A DNA stretch of 10,010 bases from Tissierellales bacterium (GTDB lineage: Bacteria; Bacillota; Clostridia; Tissierellales; JASKZW01): NCBI GenBank assembly GCA_030152145.1, contig JASLIL010000013.1:1-10010 (forward strand), read 5' to 3'. The notes under the pieces are model-generated. The model worked only from the letters and a program-made list of their open reading frames with translations, was not told where the DNA came from and ran no database searches. Positions 1 to 6,855 of the stretch are shown here, piece after piece. The number at the start of each line of letters is the position of its first letter. The first letter of the stretch is position 1. Made by a program: the position numbers and the translations under genes.

Positions 1-359
1 ATAAGTCCTAGAATTATTCCTAGTGAAACCCCTAAAACCAAGGCTTGTATTCCTAGCCTACCTGATATGGGTGCGTACTCTATAATTGTATTTGTTACCT
101 TCCTTCCCCTATAGGTAAGAGATTCACCTAGATCTCCTTCAGTAAGTAATTTTTTCCAAAAAAGCTTGTATTGTGTATGTATAGGTTTATCAAAGCCATA
201 TTGCTCATATATGTTTTGTCGTATATTTTCTGGTAATTCTTCTGTCATTTGCTCTATTGGATTACCTGGAATAATCCTTACCAGAAAAAAAGTAATTGTT
301 GTAACTATAAACAATGTTAATATGGCATAGGCTAACCTTTTTGTTATAAATTTAACCAA
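1..359 (-). CDS. oppB: Oligopeptide ABC transporter permease, OppB type (N-terminal part, cut by window edge)
   Basis: This is an inner-membrane permease subunit of a peptide importer. About 119 residues are visible. The protein begins LVKFITKRLAYAILTLF, with a first membrane segment (about residues 8-27) ending in the OppB-typical FLVRIIPGNP. An extracellular stretch with YGFDKPIHTQYKLFWKKLL and GDLGES follows, then the start of the second membrane segment (LGIQALVLGVSLGIILGL). These match the N-terminal pattern of the BPD_transp_1 OppB/DppB family. I chose the TTG start at 359-357 because GGAGGG lies at 371-366, six bases upstream, and the protein aligns with family N-termini from there. 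No upstream ATG is in frame with a better site. The gene is divergent from the oppA-type gene at 832. Its partners oppC, oppD and oppF are probably outside the window on the left. It is distinct from the complete OppB at 6855-7805, so two importers are present. The family call is secure; the substrate is not visible. Confidence 0.9.
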   Translation of the reverse strand, partial: MVKFITKRLAYAILTLFIVTTITFFLVRIIPGNPIEQMTEELPENIRQNIYEQYGFDKPIHTQYKLFWKKLLTEGDLGESLTYRGRKVTNTIIEYAPISGRLGIQALVLGVSLGIILGL

Positions 360-831
360 TTTTTTCCCTCCATTTTCTAAATTATTGTGATTTTTAAATA
401 ATTATAAGTCCACTAAATTTATCCACAGTAAAATATTATATATTAAAAATAGCTATATTTGGGTTTTTATCTCTTTTTCAGACTATTTGTTTTTGTAATA
501 AATAGCAATTAATGTATAAATAACTTTAATTGGAATTTTTAAAATAATGTATATACCATATGAAATGGATGTATATTTCAATTTAATGTTAAATATTAGC
601 TTATTAAGGAGGTGTTCTAGGCTTCTATTAAATAGCCTACATTTTTAAAAATCTGGCTATAAGTAAGTAAATGCTCTTAGGCTAAAAAATATTCTGGCAA
701 TAAGCTTTAATTAAAACTTAACTTATTTAGCTTTATGTTCTCTACATAGAAATAAGATTTTAATTGTATTTCATTGTTTTAATATTTTGCTAGATTCAAA
801 AATTGACATAATTTAATTAGGAGGAAATTAT
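360..831. other. Divergent AT-rich intergenic region between oppB (minus) and oppA (plus)
   Basis: This 472-base stretch has no convincing gene. All frames are interrupted, and the longest ATG reading frame I found (547-648, 33 codons) has no adequate ribosome binding site. It must hold the promoters for both flanking genes. For the minus strand, TATAAT sequences occur at 440-435 and 406-401, but neither has a good -35. For the plus strand, TTGTAA (493-498), 16 bases, then TATAAA (515-520) is the best pair seen, and it is weak. Small hairpin-forming segments occupy 618-683, and an unused perfect Shine-Dalgarno sequence lies at 606-614. A near-identical 12-mer appears at 652-663 and 693-704. 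I see no T-box motif or other riboswitch that I recognise. Confidence 0.6.
493..520 (+). promoter_or_regulatory. Weak candidate sigma-A promoter for oppA
   Basis: TTGTAA at 493-498 and TATAAA at 515-520 are separated by 16 bases. Transcription from here would give a leader of roughly 300 bases before the oppA-type gene, containing the hairpins and orphan Shine-Dalgarno at 606-704. The region is so AT-rich that such pairs are expected by chance, so this is only the best of several poor candidates. Confidence 0.25.
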
Positions 832-2505
832 ATGAGAAAAAAAATCAATATTTTAATATCTATACTGCTGGTGTCTAGTCTTTTACTGACAGGCTGTGGT
901 GGTAAGAACGATAAAACTACTGCTTCTAGTGAATTGGAAAAAACTGATGAAGAAGTTGTTGAACAAGTTTTCAATGTATCCTTAGGTGCTGAACCTGATT
1001 CCCTAGATGTTGCTAAGGCTTCTGACTCTTATTCAGCTACTGTTTTAGAGCAGGTTATGGAGCCTTTAACCAGGATAGAGGTTGATTCTAGCGGAGCAAC
1101 TGTTATTAAGGAAGCTGCTGCTGAATCTTGGGAGGTTAGCGATGATGGTTTGGAGTGGACTTTTAAAATTAGAGATGCTGAATGGTCTGATGGTGAGAAA
1201 TTAACTGCTAATGATTTTGAATATGGGGTTAAGAGGATTATAGACCCTGAAACAGCTTCTCCTATATCTAGTCTTCTTAAGTATATAAAAAATGCAGAGG
1301 CTGCTACTGCTGGAGAAGCTGATTTAGATGAAGTGGGAGTTGAGGCTCTTGATGAAAAAACTCTTAAATTTACCTTAGAGTATCCTGTTCCTTATTTCCT
1401 AAACTTAACTAGCGTAAGAGAAATGCAACCTCAGAGAAAAGATATAATTGAAAAGTTTGGGACATCATATGGTACCGATGGGGATAAGCTAGTTTTCTGT
1501 GGACCTTTTGCTGTTGAAGAATGGGTTCATAATAGTGAGGTTAAGCTTGTAAAAAATGAAAGTTACTGGGATGCTGACTCTGTTAAGTTAGACAGATTAA
1601 ATATGAAAATAATCCAAGAAGCTACTGCTTTAATGGGAGAGTTCCAAAATGAAACTATTGATATGGTTGGAGTTGGAACTGCTGAATGGATTGAAAAGCT
1701 TGATGCTGAAAACAAGTATGAAAAAATTACTAAACTTATACCAAGAACTTCATATTTTTTCTTTAATCATGATCATGAACTATTTAAAAATGATAAGGTT
1801 AGGAAGGCTTTCACTATTGCCTTAGATAGAAAGGAAATTCAAACAGATATAGACCAGGATTTAACTGTTGCTGCCTATGGTTGGGTTGCCCCTCCTGTTG
1901 AATGTGATGGAGTAAATTTTAGAGATACTGCTGGGGACCCTATTCAGGAGTTAATTGATGAAAACCCTGACCCAAAGGCTCTATTGGTAGAGGGTTTAAA
2001 GGAGCTTGGTGTAGATGAGAATCCTGAGAATGTAACAATTGAGTTAATGCATCCAGATAATGCACCTAAGGAGTTCTGTGAATATTTACAACAAAGCTAT
2101 AAGGAAAAACTGGGAGTTAATATTGAATTAGATGCTACAGAGTGGCCTGTTTTCCAAGAAAGAAATAGACAGTTAGATTATCAAATGGGCTTTAAGTCTT
2201 GGGGTGGAGGTGTTAACGACCCGTCTGCTTTCTTGGATCTTTGGATTACTGGAACTAAGATAGTTCCTATAGCTTGGTCTAACGAGAAGTATGATAGTTT
2301 GGTAAAAGAAGCTGCCTTAAGCCTAGATTCTGAAGAAAGAATGGATAAGTTTGTTGAGGCTGAGAGAATCTTATTAAAGGAAGATTGTGCTGTTGCACCT
2401 TATGCATATCTTACACAAAATACCTATGTACAACCATATGTAAAGGGCCTTATGGATCCTGATTTCGGTTCAGCTGTTTTAAAATATATTTCAATAGAAA
2501 AGTAA
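832..2505 (+). CDS. oppA: Oligopeptide-binding lipoprotein, OppA type (SBP_bac_5)
   Basis: This is the extracellular substrate-binding subunit of an oligopeptide ABC importer, anchored to the membrane by lipid. The 557-residue precursor starts with a basic, hydrophobic signal peptide and lipobox LLTGC, with the lipidated cysteine at residue 22. A short charged linker follows, then the family 5 binding fold. Recognisable segments are LGAEPDSLDVAKASDSYS near the start of the mature domain, WTFKIRDAEWSDGEKLTAND, YGVKRIIDPETASP and GPFAVEEW. The DPETASP and EWSDG arrangement is typical of the E. coli OppA/MppA branch rather than DppA. Length is normal for the family (about 540). The ATG is preceded by AGGAGG at 819-824, seven bases away. 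The gene ends TAA and is followed directly by a terminator, so it is largely expressed on its own. The divergent permease at 1-359 is its likely partner (inference from position). The substrate is probably short peptides; cell-wall peptides are possible because this branch includes MppA. Confidence 0.93.
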   Translation: MRKKINILISILLVSSLLLTGCGGKNDKTTASSELEKTDEEVVEQVFNVSLGAEPDSLDVAKASDSYSATVLEQVMEPLTRIEVDSSGATVIKEAAAESWEVSDDGLEWTFKIRDAEWSDGEKLTANDFEYGVKRIIDPETASPISSLLKYIKNAEAATAGEADLDEVGVEALDEKTLKFTLEYPVPYFLNLTSVREMQPQRKDIIEKFGTSYGTDGDKLVFCGPFAVEEWVHNSEVKLVKNESYWDADSVKLDRLNMKIIQEATALMGEFQNETIDMVGVGTAEWIEKLDAENKYEKITKLIPRTSYFFFNHDHELFKNDKVRKAFTIALDRKEIQTDIDQDLTVAAYGWVAPPVECDGVNFRDTAGDPIQELIDENPDPKALLVEGLKELGVDENPENVTIELMHPDNAPKEFCEYLQQSYKEKLGVNIELDATEWPVFQERNRQLDYQMGFKSWGGGVNDPSAFLDLWITGTKIVPIAWSNEKYDSLVKEAALSLDSEERMDKFVEAERILLKEDCAVAPYAYLTQNTYVQPYVKGLMDPDFGSAVLKYISIEK

Positions 2506-2516
2506 GCTTTTAAGTA

Positions 2517-2558
2517 GGTTGTCCATATTAGTTTAGGCTAAGGTGGACAGCCTTTTTT
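2517..2558 (+). terminator. Rho-independent terminator after oppA
   Basis: GGTTGTCCA (2517-2525) pairs with TGGACAGCC (2544-2552) as a nine-pair stem with one G-U wobble, followed by six Ts (2553-2558). The loop can itself close with TTAG and CTAA. It begins 11 bases after the oppA stop. The M55 gene downstream has no obvious promoter of its own, so partial read-through may supply its transcript. Confidence 0.85.
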
Positions 2559-2607
2559 ATGTCTCTTTATATTGGATGTGTGCTAAACTTTAATTGGAGG
2601 TGATTTT

Positions 2608-3402
2608 ATGAAATTTTTTATATCAGCAGATATTGAGGGGACTAGTGGTATCTGTAGTTGGTCTGAGACAGTTGAGGGTTCCTTCCACTATGATAGGCAG
2701 GTAGATATTATGAAGGAGGAGGTTCTCTCTTGTGTCAGAGCTATTAGTTCTGTTTATCCCCATGCAATGATTTATATTAAGGACGCCCATAATAGTGGTA
2801 TGAATATGGATATTAGGGACTTTCCTGAGAATTGCTCCTTGGTTAGAGGCTGGAGTGGAGGTCCTCTTTCTATGATGGAGGGCTTGGATCAAAGTTTTGA
2901 TGGGGTTTTTTATATTGGCTATCATAGTGGGGCCTATTCAAATTTAAATCCCTTGGCTCATACTAAAAATGCATCTAAGTATAATAGGATTTCTCTAAAT
3001 GATAGGGTTGGTTCTGAATTTTTGATTAATAGCTATACAGCTCTTTCACTAGGGGTTCCTATACTATTTATTTCTGGAGATGAAAATATTTGTAGGGAGG
3101 CTAGGGACTTTGACCCTAGTATAGTGACTAATCCTATTCTTAAGGGTAAGGGTAATGCTAGTATTTCTCATAGTCCTATCTATAACTATAAGTCTATTTA
3201 CAAAAATAGCCTTAAGGCCTTAGAGAGTCTGGATAAGGATCAGAGGCTTCCAGAGAGCTTCCAACTTTCTATAGAGTTTATTCACCATAGGGATGCCTAT
3301 AGGGCTAGTTTTTATCCTGGTATGGAGGTTGTAGATGAGAAAACTCTTAGATTTTATTCTGAGGATTTTAAGGATATTATGAATATGTTTATATTTATAT
3401 AG
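2608..3402 (+). CDS. dppA: D-aminopeptidase, peptidase family M55 (DppA-like)
   Basis: This is a cytoplasmic zinc peptidase that removes N-terminal D-amino acids from short peptides, as shown for B. subtilis DppA. The 264-residue protein opens with SADIEGTSG, giving the metal ligands Asp8 and Glu10. KDAHN supplies His61, GYHSG supplies His106, HTKN supplies His118 (equivalent to the proposed catalytic His115 of B. subtilis), and GSE supplies Glu137. All expected active-site residues are present, and the length is close to the 274 residues of the B. subtilis enzyme. The C-terminal HRDAYRASFYPG is also a family signature, so the gene is intact. GGAGGTGA at 2596-2603 lies four bases before the ATG. 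It lies 102 bases downstream of oppA across a terminator. In B. subtilis the homologue is the first gene of a dipeptide transporter operon, so its place beside peptide importers is meaningful. The symbol refers to the B. subtilis peptidase, not to the E. coli binding protein of the same name. Confidence 0.93.
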   Translation: MKFFISADIEGTSGICSWSETVEGSFHYDRQVDIMKEEVLSCVRAISSVYPHAMIYIKDAHNSGMNMDIRDFPENCSLVRGWSGGPLSMMEGLDQSFDGVFYIGYHSGAYSNLNPLAHTKNASKYNRISLNDRVGSEFLINSYTALSLGVPILFISGDENICREARDFDPSIVTNPILKGKGNASISHSPIYNYKSIYKNSLKALESLDKDQRLPESFQLSIEFIHHRDAYRASFYPGMEVVDEKTLRFYSEDFKDIMNMFIFI

Positions 3403-3419
3403 GGCTTCAAATAAGTAGC

Positions 3420-3448
3420 TTGAATGTGTTTTTTATATGTCATATAAT
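3420..3448 (+). promoter_or_regulatory. Sigma-A-type promoter of the YdjM-like gene
   Basis: TTGAAT at 3420-3425 and a perfect TATAAT at 3443-3448 are separated by the ideal 17 bases. The predicted transcript start is near 3455, followed by AAGGAG at 3471-3476 and ATG at 3482. The promoter overlaps the alternative upstream ATG at 3437, which argues against that start. This is the clearest promoter in the window. Confidence 0.65.
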
Positions 3449-3481
3449 AGAGTAAACATATGTTCTATGAAAGGAGTTATT

Positions 3482-4069
3482 ATGACAGGAAAAACACATA
3501 TAGCTATAGGCGTGGCAACAGGATTGGCTCTGGGAAAAGGCCTGCCTTTAGAAAAACAACTTATTATCGTGACAGCAGCAGTAGTTGGATCTTTGGCTCC
3601 TGATTTGGATCATCCCAACGGTGCCCTAAATCAGAAACTACTGAAGGTAAACAATAACTTCTTTAGATTGCTTATGTACGGACTTTGCAGTGTTGCTTTT
3701 CTGTATTTATATCTTTACAAGAATCTAGATTTATTTTTACCTATTAGCATCATTACCTTGGTTGTTGGAGTTTCAGGCCATAGAAGCTTTACCCATAGTA
3801 TTATAGGGACTCTGGCTTTTGGATTTATTGCCAAGGCTATTGGGGCTGAACTTAATGAGGGACTTATATATGAGGGCTTTATTGCTGGCTATATTAGCCA
3901 CTTGGTGGCAGACTTTTTTACCCCTAAGGGAATCAAGCTTTTCTTTCCTGCCAAGGTCAGTATTGCCTCACCTATTAGTCTTAAGAGCTCTAGCCCGTTG
4001 GAGGATTTTATCTTTCTGGCCTTTAGCGTATATTCTATATTGATGATGATGAACTTTATAAAACTATAG
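3482..4069 (+). CDS. YdjM-like membrane-bound metal-dependent hydrolase (DUF457 family)
   Basis: This is a small integral membrane protein of the YdjM/YbcI family, annotated as membrane-bound metal-dependent hydrolases. Its physiological substrate is not known, although E. coli YdjM belongs to the LexA/SOS regulon. From ATG 3482 the protein has 195 residues. Conserved polar motifs line up with the family: GKTHIAIG (His6), APDLDHPNG (Asp41, Asp43, His44), GHRSFTHS (His100, His105) and GYISHLVADFFTPKG (His140, Asp144). Hydrophobic segments at about 27-38, 62-80, 84-98, 107-119 and 175-190 suggest four or five membrane passes. A longer reading from ATG 3437 would add 15 residues. I reject it because it has no ribosome binding site and overlaps the promoter, whereas 3482 has AAGGAG five bases upstream. 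The gene is monocistronic, ends inside a shared terminator, and converges with the transporter operon. No LexA box was noticed. The family is confident; its function is only general. Confidence 0.88.
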   Translation: MTGKTHIAIGVATGLALGKGLPLEKQLIIVTAAVVGSLAPDLDHPNGALNQKLLKVNNNFFRLLMYGLCSVAFLYLYLYKNLDLFLPISIITLVVGVSGHRSFTHSIIGTLAFGFIAKAIGAELNEGLIYEGFIAGYISHLVADFFTPKGIKLFFPAKVSIASPISLKSSSPLEDFIFLAFSVYSILMMMNFIKL

Positions 4070-4095
4070 CTAGGGTTTTCCCTAGCTATTTTTTT
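4066..4095. terminator. Bidirectional terminator shared by two converging genes
   Basis: A perfect ten-pair stem, ATAGCTAGGG (4066-4075) with CCCTAGCTAT (4080-4089), closes a TTTT loop. The plus strand then has Ts through 4095, and the minus strand has the weaker AGTTTTAT. The TAG stop of the YdjM-like gene (4067-4069) lies in the left arm and the TAG stop of oppF (4084-4082) in the right arm, so the two coding regions end only 12 bases apart. Confidence 0.88.
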
Positions 4096-5062
4096 CATAT
4101 AGGAAGCAGGCTACAGAATGATCTTCATCTACTTCTATTAACTTTGGCCTCTGATTTTTACAGATATCCTTTCTATACTTACATCTTTTATAGAACTTAC
4201 AGCCTTCTATGTCCTCTAGAGGACTTGGTAGATCTGAGGATATGGTTTCTAAGGGCTGGCCTAAATCATCTCTGGGAACCGGATCTAGAACAGAATCTAA
4301 AAGTCCCTTGGTGTAAGGATGCTTAGGATTAGTGTATAGATTTTCCGAGTTTCCTATTTCCACTATATTTCCTAGATACATTACTGCTGTTCTGTTAGAA
4401 ATATACCTTACCATAGATAGATCATGGGCTATAAAGAGGTAGGTTAGGCCTAGGTCTTTCTGTAGATCATCTAGAAGGTTTACTATCTGGGCCTGAATTG
4501 AAACATCTAGGGCAGATATTGGTTCATCACAGAGTATGAATTCAGGATTTGTAGATATGGCCCTGGCTATACTTATCCTTTGCCTTTGACCTCCACTGAA
4601 TTCTCTGGGCTTTTTTAGAAGACTGTCTCTTCCTATACCTACCTTATCTAGATTTTCTACTACTAGTCTTTCAACTTCTTTTGAGTTTCTGTTGTTTACC
4701 CTTAAGGGTTCAGCTACTATGTCATAGATGTTTAGTGTTGGATTTAAAGAAGAGTAGGGATCTTGAAAGATTGCCTGGATACTTTCTCTGTACCAGCCTA
4801 GATTTCCTCTGGCTTCCTTAGTTATATCCACTCCTCTGTAGATTATCTCTCCTTCTGTGGCCTCTAAAATGTTTGTAACACATTTTCCAAGTGTTGACTT
4901 TCCACAGCCTGACTCCCCTACTATTCCTAGGGTTTCTCCCTTGTCTATGTGAAAAGATACGTCGTCTACTGCCTTTAGGTAGCTGTCTTGATGCCAAGGA
5001 TATTTCTTCTTTAGCTTAAAATATTTTTTTAAATCTTTTACCTCTACTAGTCTATTGGTCAT
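4082..5062 (-). CDS. oppF: Oligopeptide ABC transporter ATP-binding protein, OppF/DppF type
   Basis: This is the second of two cytoplasmic ATPases that power the peptide importer. From the ATG at 5062 the protein has 326 residues. Motifs in order are: Walker A GESGCGKS at 49-56, Q-loop QDPYSSLNP starting at Gln100, signature SGGQRQR at 156-162, Walker B ILCDEP at 176-181, and switch His213 in IAHD. The C-terminal oligo_HPY region has PKHPYTKGLL. It then has four cysteines at 288, 294, 301 and 319, spaced C-x5-C-x6-C-x17-C, the pattern linked to a 4Fe-4S cluster in related DppD structures. I prefer 5062 over the ATG at 5077 because the bases ATGAGGAGG at 5077 themselves form the Shine-Dalgarno, six bases before 5062. 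The start overlaps the oppD stop by 11 bases, indicating translational coupling. It is the last gene of the operon and ends within the terminator hairpin. Confidence 0.95.
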   Translation of the reverse strand: MTNRLVEVKDLKKYFKLKKKYPWHQDSYLKAVDDVSFHIDKGETLGIVGESGCGKSTLGKCVTNILEATEGEIIYRGVDITKEARGNLGWYRESIQAIFQDPYSSLNPTLNIYDIVAEPLRVNNRNSKEVERLVVENLDKVGIGRDSLLKKPREFSGGQRQRISIARAISTNPEFILCDEPISALDVSIQAQIVNLLDDLQKDLGLTYLFIAHDLSMVRYISNRTAVMYLGNIVEIGNSENLYTNPKHPYTKGLLDSVLDPVPRDDLGQPLETISSDLPSPLEDIEGCKFYKRCKYRKDICKNQRPKLIEVDEDHSVACFLYEKNS

Positions 5063-6026
5063 GCTTAGCCTCCTCATTTAAGAAACATCTTGAGTAGTGA
5101 CTTATGGAGTGTTTGTGTTCTTCTGGCATTTTCTTGGAACATATTTCCATTCTATAGTCACATCTATCCTTGAAGGGACAGGCTCTTGGTTTTTCTGTCA
5201 TGTTAGGTGGATTCCCCTTTATAGGTGTTAACCTTTCCTTTTGGTCTTTTCTTGGCAGGGAGGACAAGAGTCCCCTGGTGTAGGGATGCTTAGGATTTGT
5301 AAATATCTCCTCTGTGCTTCCAGATTCCAAGATTCTTCCTCCATACATTACTATTACTCTATTGCAGGTGTTGGCTACTACTCCTAGGTCATGGGTTATT
5401 AGAATAACTGACCTATTTTCCTTTTCCTTTAGTTCGTTTAAAAGATTTAGGACCTGGGCTTGAATAGTTACGTCTAAGGCTGTTGTTGGTTCATCTGCTA
5501 TAACTAGGTCTGGTTCCAAACAAAGGGCCATGGCTATAATAACTCTCTGCCTCATTCCCCCACTAAATTCATGGGGATAGCTATTTAACCTTTCCCTGCT
5601 GTCTGGTATACCAACCTGATCCAGCCAGTGAATAGCCAGTTCCTCAGCTTCTTTCTTGGATAGTTTCCTGTGTCTTCTTATTAATTTGACCATCTGCTGA
5701 CCTATTGTAAAAAGTGGGTTTAGGGAGGTCATAGGATCTTGAAATACCATGGAGATCTGGTCTCCCCTTAAGTTTCTCAACTCCCTTTCCTTCATGGAAA
5801 GTATGTCCCTTCCCTTAAAATTTATTTGACCTGAAATAATATTATTTCTATCTATTAGTCTCATTATAGATTTGGCTGTAACAGATTTTCCACTGCCACT
5901 TTCTCCTACTATACCTAGGGTTTCTCCTTCATATACTGGAAAGGATACCTGGTTTACAGCATAGGTTGTTTTATCATTAGTTTTAAAGTTTACTTCTAAA
6001 TTCTTAATTTCTATTATTTTTTCCAT
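5052..6026 (-). CDS. oppD: Oligopeptide ABC transporter ATP-binding protein, OppD/DppD type
   Basis: This is the first of the paired cytoplasmic ATPases of the importer. The 324-residue protein has Walker A GESGSGKS (42-49), Q-loop QDPMTSLNP (Gln96), signature SGGMRQR (155-161), Walker B VIADEP (175-180) and switch His212 in ITHD. The GGMRQR signature and AMALCLEPDLVIADEPT stretch are typical of OppD, as against GGQRQR in OppF. The C-terminal oligo_HPY domain contains PKHPYTRGLL and cysteines 283, 289, 296 and 314 in the same C-x5-C-x6-C-x17-C spacing as its partner. The start is ATG 6026, with AGGAG seven bases upstream. A TTG at 6044 would extend the protein by six residues but contains that Shine-Dalgarno sequence and overlaps oppC. 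Spacing to the oppC stop is ten bases, and the gene overlaps oppF by 11 bases. Confidence 0.95.
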   Translation of the reverse strand: MEKIIEIKNLEVNFKTNDKTTYAVNQVSFPVYEGETLGIVGESGSGKSVTAKSIMRLIDRNNIISGQINFKGRDILSMKERELRNLRGDQISMVFQDPMTSLNPLFTIGQQMVKLIRRHRKLSKKEAEELAIHWLDQVGIPDSRERLNSYPHEFSGGMRQRVIIAMALCLEPDLVIADEPTTALDVTIQAQVLNLLNELKEKENRSVILITHDLGVVANTCNRVIVMYGGRILESGSTEEIFTNPKHPYTRGLLSSLPRKDQKERLTPIKGNPPNMTEKPRACPFKDRCDYRMEICSKKMPEEHKHSISHYSRCFLNEEAKHDQ

Positions 6027-6036
6027 AAGACAACTC

Positions 6037-6855
6037 CTATTCAATAGACTCTCTTACAGTGTCACCGATTATATTAAAGCAAAGAACCGTTATTAGTATT
6101 AGGGCTCCTGGGAATATTGCTAGATAGGGTGCATCTCCTAAATATTGTTGAGAATCCTTTAGCATAGAACCCCAGGAGGAGTTTGGTAGCTGGACTCCTA
6201 GGCCTAGAAAGCTTAGGGAGGATTCTGTTAGGATGGCTCCTGCTACATTTATAGATGCTGCTACTACTATTGTAGGCAATAGGCTTCTTACTATGTGTCT
6301 TAGCATGATCTTGCTATCTTTTATTCCTATCATTTTTGAATAGACTACATATTCCCTTTCCTTTACTGATAGGGTTTCTCCCCTTACCAGTCTGGCCATC
6401 CCCATCCAGTTAAATAGTCCTATTATAATAATAATATTTTGTATGCCAGGCTTTAAATAGGCATTTAAAATTAGGATTAGAAAGAAGGATGGAATGCTCA
6501 TTAGCATATCTACCAGTCTCATTAGAATTGCATCTACTCTTCCCCCATAATATCCACTTATAACCCCAACAAAACTTCCTATGAGGGTTGAGATAACTAC
6601 TGATAATAGACCTACTGTCAAGGATGCTCTAGCACCATATAGAGCTCTGGCAAAGTAGTCTCTTCCTAGGTCATCTGTTCCAAATAGGTGGTCGCCACTT
6701 GGTCTTTTCATGGCATTTACTATGTCTGTCTTATTGCCATCCTTTGGATAGAAATCAGCTAAAAGAGCTGCTGTTATAAGTATTAATAAAACCAGTATGG
6801 AAATCTTAAATTTCAGAGGATTTTTTTTAAATTCCTTTAAAAAATCTTTTTTCAT
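6037..6855 (-). CDS. oppC: Oligopeptide ABC transporter permease, OppC/DppC type
   Basis: This is an inner-membrane permease that pairs with OppB to form the translocation channel. The 272-residue protein has a cytoplasmic N-terminus and a first membrane segment at about 18-34. HLFGTDDLGRDYFAR (57-71) and ALYGARASLTVG (71-82) follow, which are hallmarks of OppC/DppC. RVDAILMRLVDMLMSIP (106-122), the EAA-type ATPase-coupling loop EYVVYSKMIGIKDS (168-181, then RHIVRSLLP), and ESSLSFLGLGVQLP (211-224) complete the family pattern. About six membrane segments are expected. The length is slightly short for the family (about 280-300) because the N-terminal tail is brief. The ATG is preceded by AAGGAG with an eight-base spacer and shares one base with the upstream stop (TAATG), so its translation is probably coupled to that of oppB. 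Confidence 0.95.
   Translation of the reverse strand: MKKDFLKEFKKNPLKFKISILVLLILITAALLADFYPKDGNKTDIVNAMKRPSGDHLFGTDDLGRDYFARALYGARASLTVGLLSVVISTLIGSFVGVISGYYGGRVDAILMRLVDMLMSIPSFFLILILNAYLKPGIQNIIIIIGLFNWMGMARLVRGETLSVKEREYVVYSKMIGIKDSKIMLRHIVRSLLPTIVVAASINVAGAILTESSLSFLGLGVQLPNSSWGSMLKDSQQYLGDAPYLAIFPGALILITVLCFNIIGDTVRESIE

Noticed and set aside
547..648. A 33-codon ATG reading frame in the leader of oppA
   Set aside because: There is no adequate ribosome binding site, and its composition is that of untranslated AT-rich DNA. It spans the hairpin region by chance.
803..831. A perfect TTGACA at 803-808 just before oppA
   Set aside because: The matching -10 would fall at 826-831, between the Shine-Dalgarno and the ATG, so the transcript would lack the ribosome binding site. 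Chance is more likely.
360..831. A T-box or other known riboswitch in the long oppA leader
   Set aside because: I looked for the T-box antiterminator core and other familiar conserved motifs and found none.
2623..2925. A 100-codon minus-strand frame within the M55 peptidase gene
   Set aside because: It lies antisense to a gene with complete catalytic motifs, has no ribosome binding site, and shows no recognisable protein features.
3403..3440. A possible terminator after the M55 gene (TTCAA and TTGAA arms followed by a T run)
   Set aside because: The stem is only five A/T-rich pairs, and the right arm coincides with the -35 of the next promoter, so it is too weak to call.
3819..4098. Reading frames on both strands overlapping the end of the YdjM-like gene
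   Set aside because: They are shadows of a gene with clear family motifs. The minus-strand one also runs through the terminator hairpin.
4299..5307. Similar DNA segments (for example 4299-4338 and 5268-5307) that look like a direct repeat
   Set aside because: They encode the same conserved PKHPYT[KR]GLL motif in the paralogous OppF and OppD. This is protein conservation, not a mobile or regulatory repeat.
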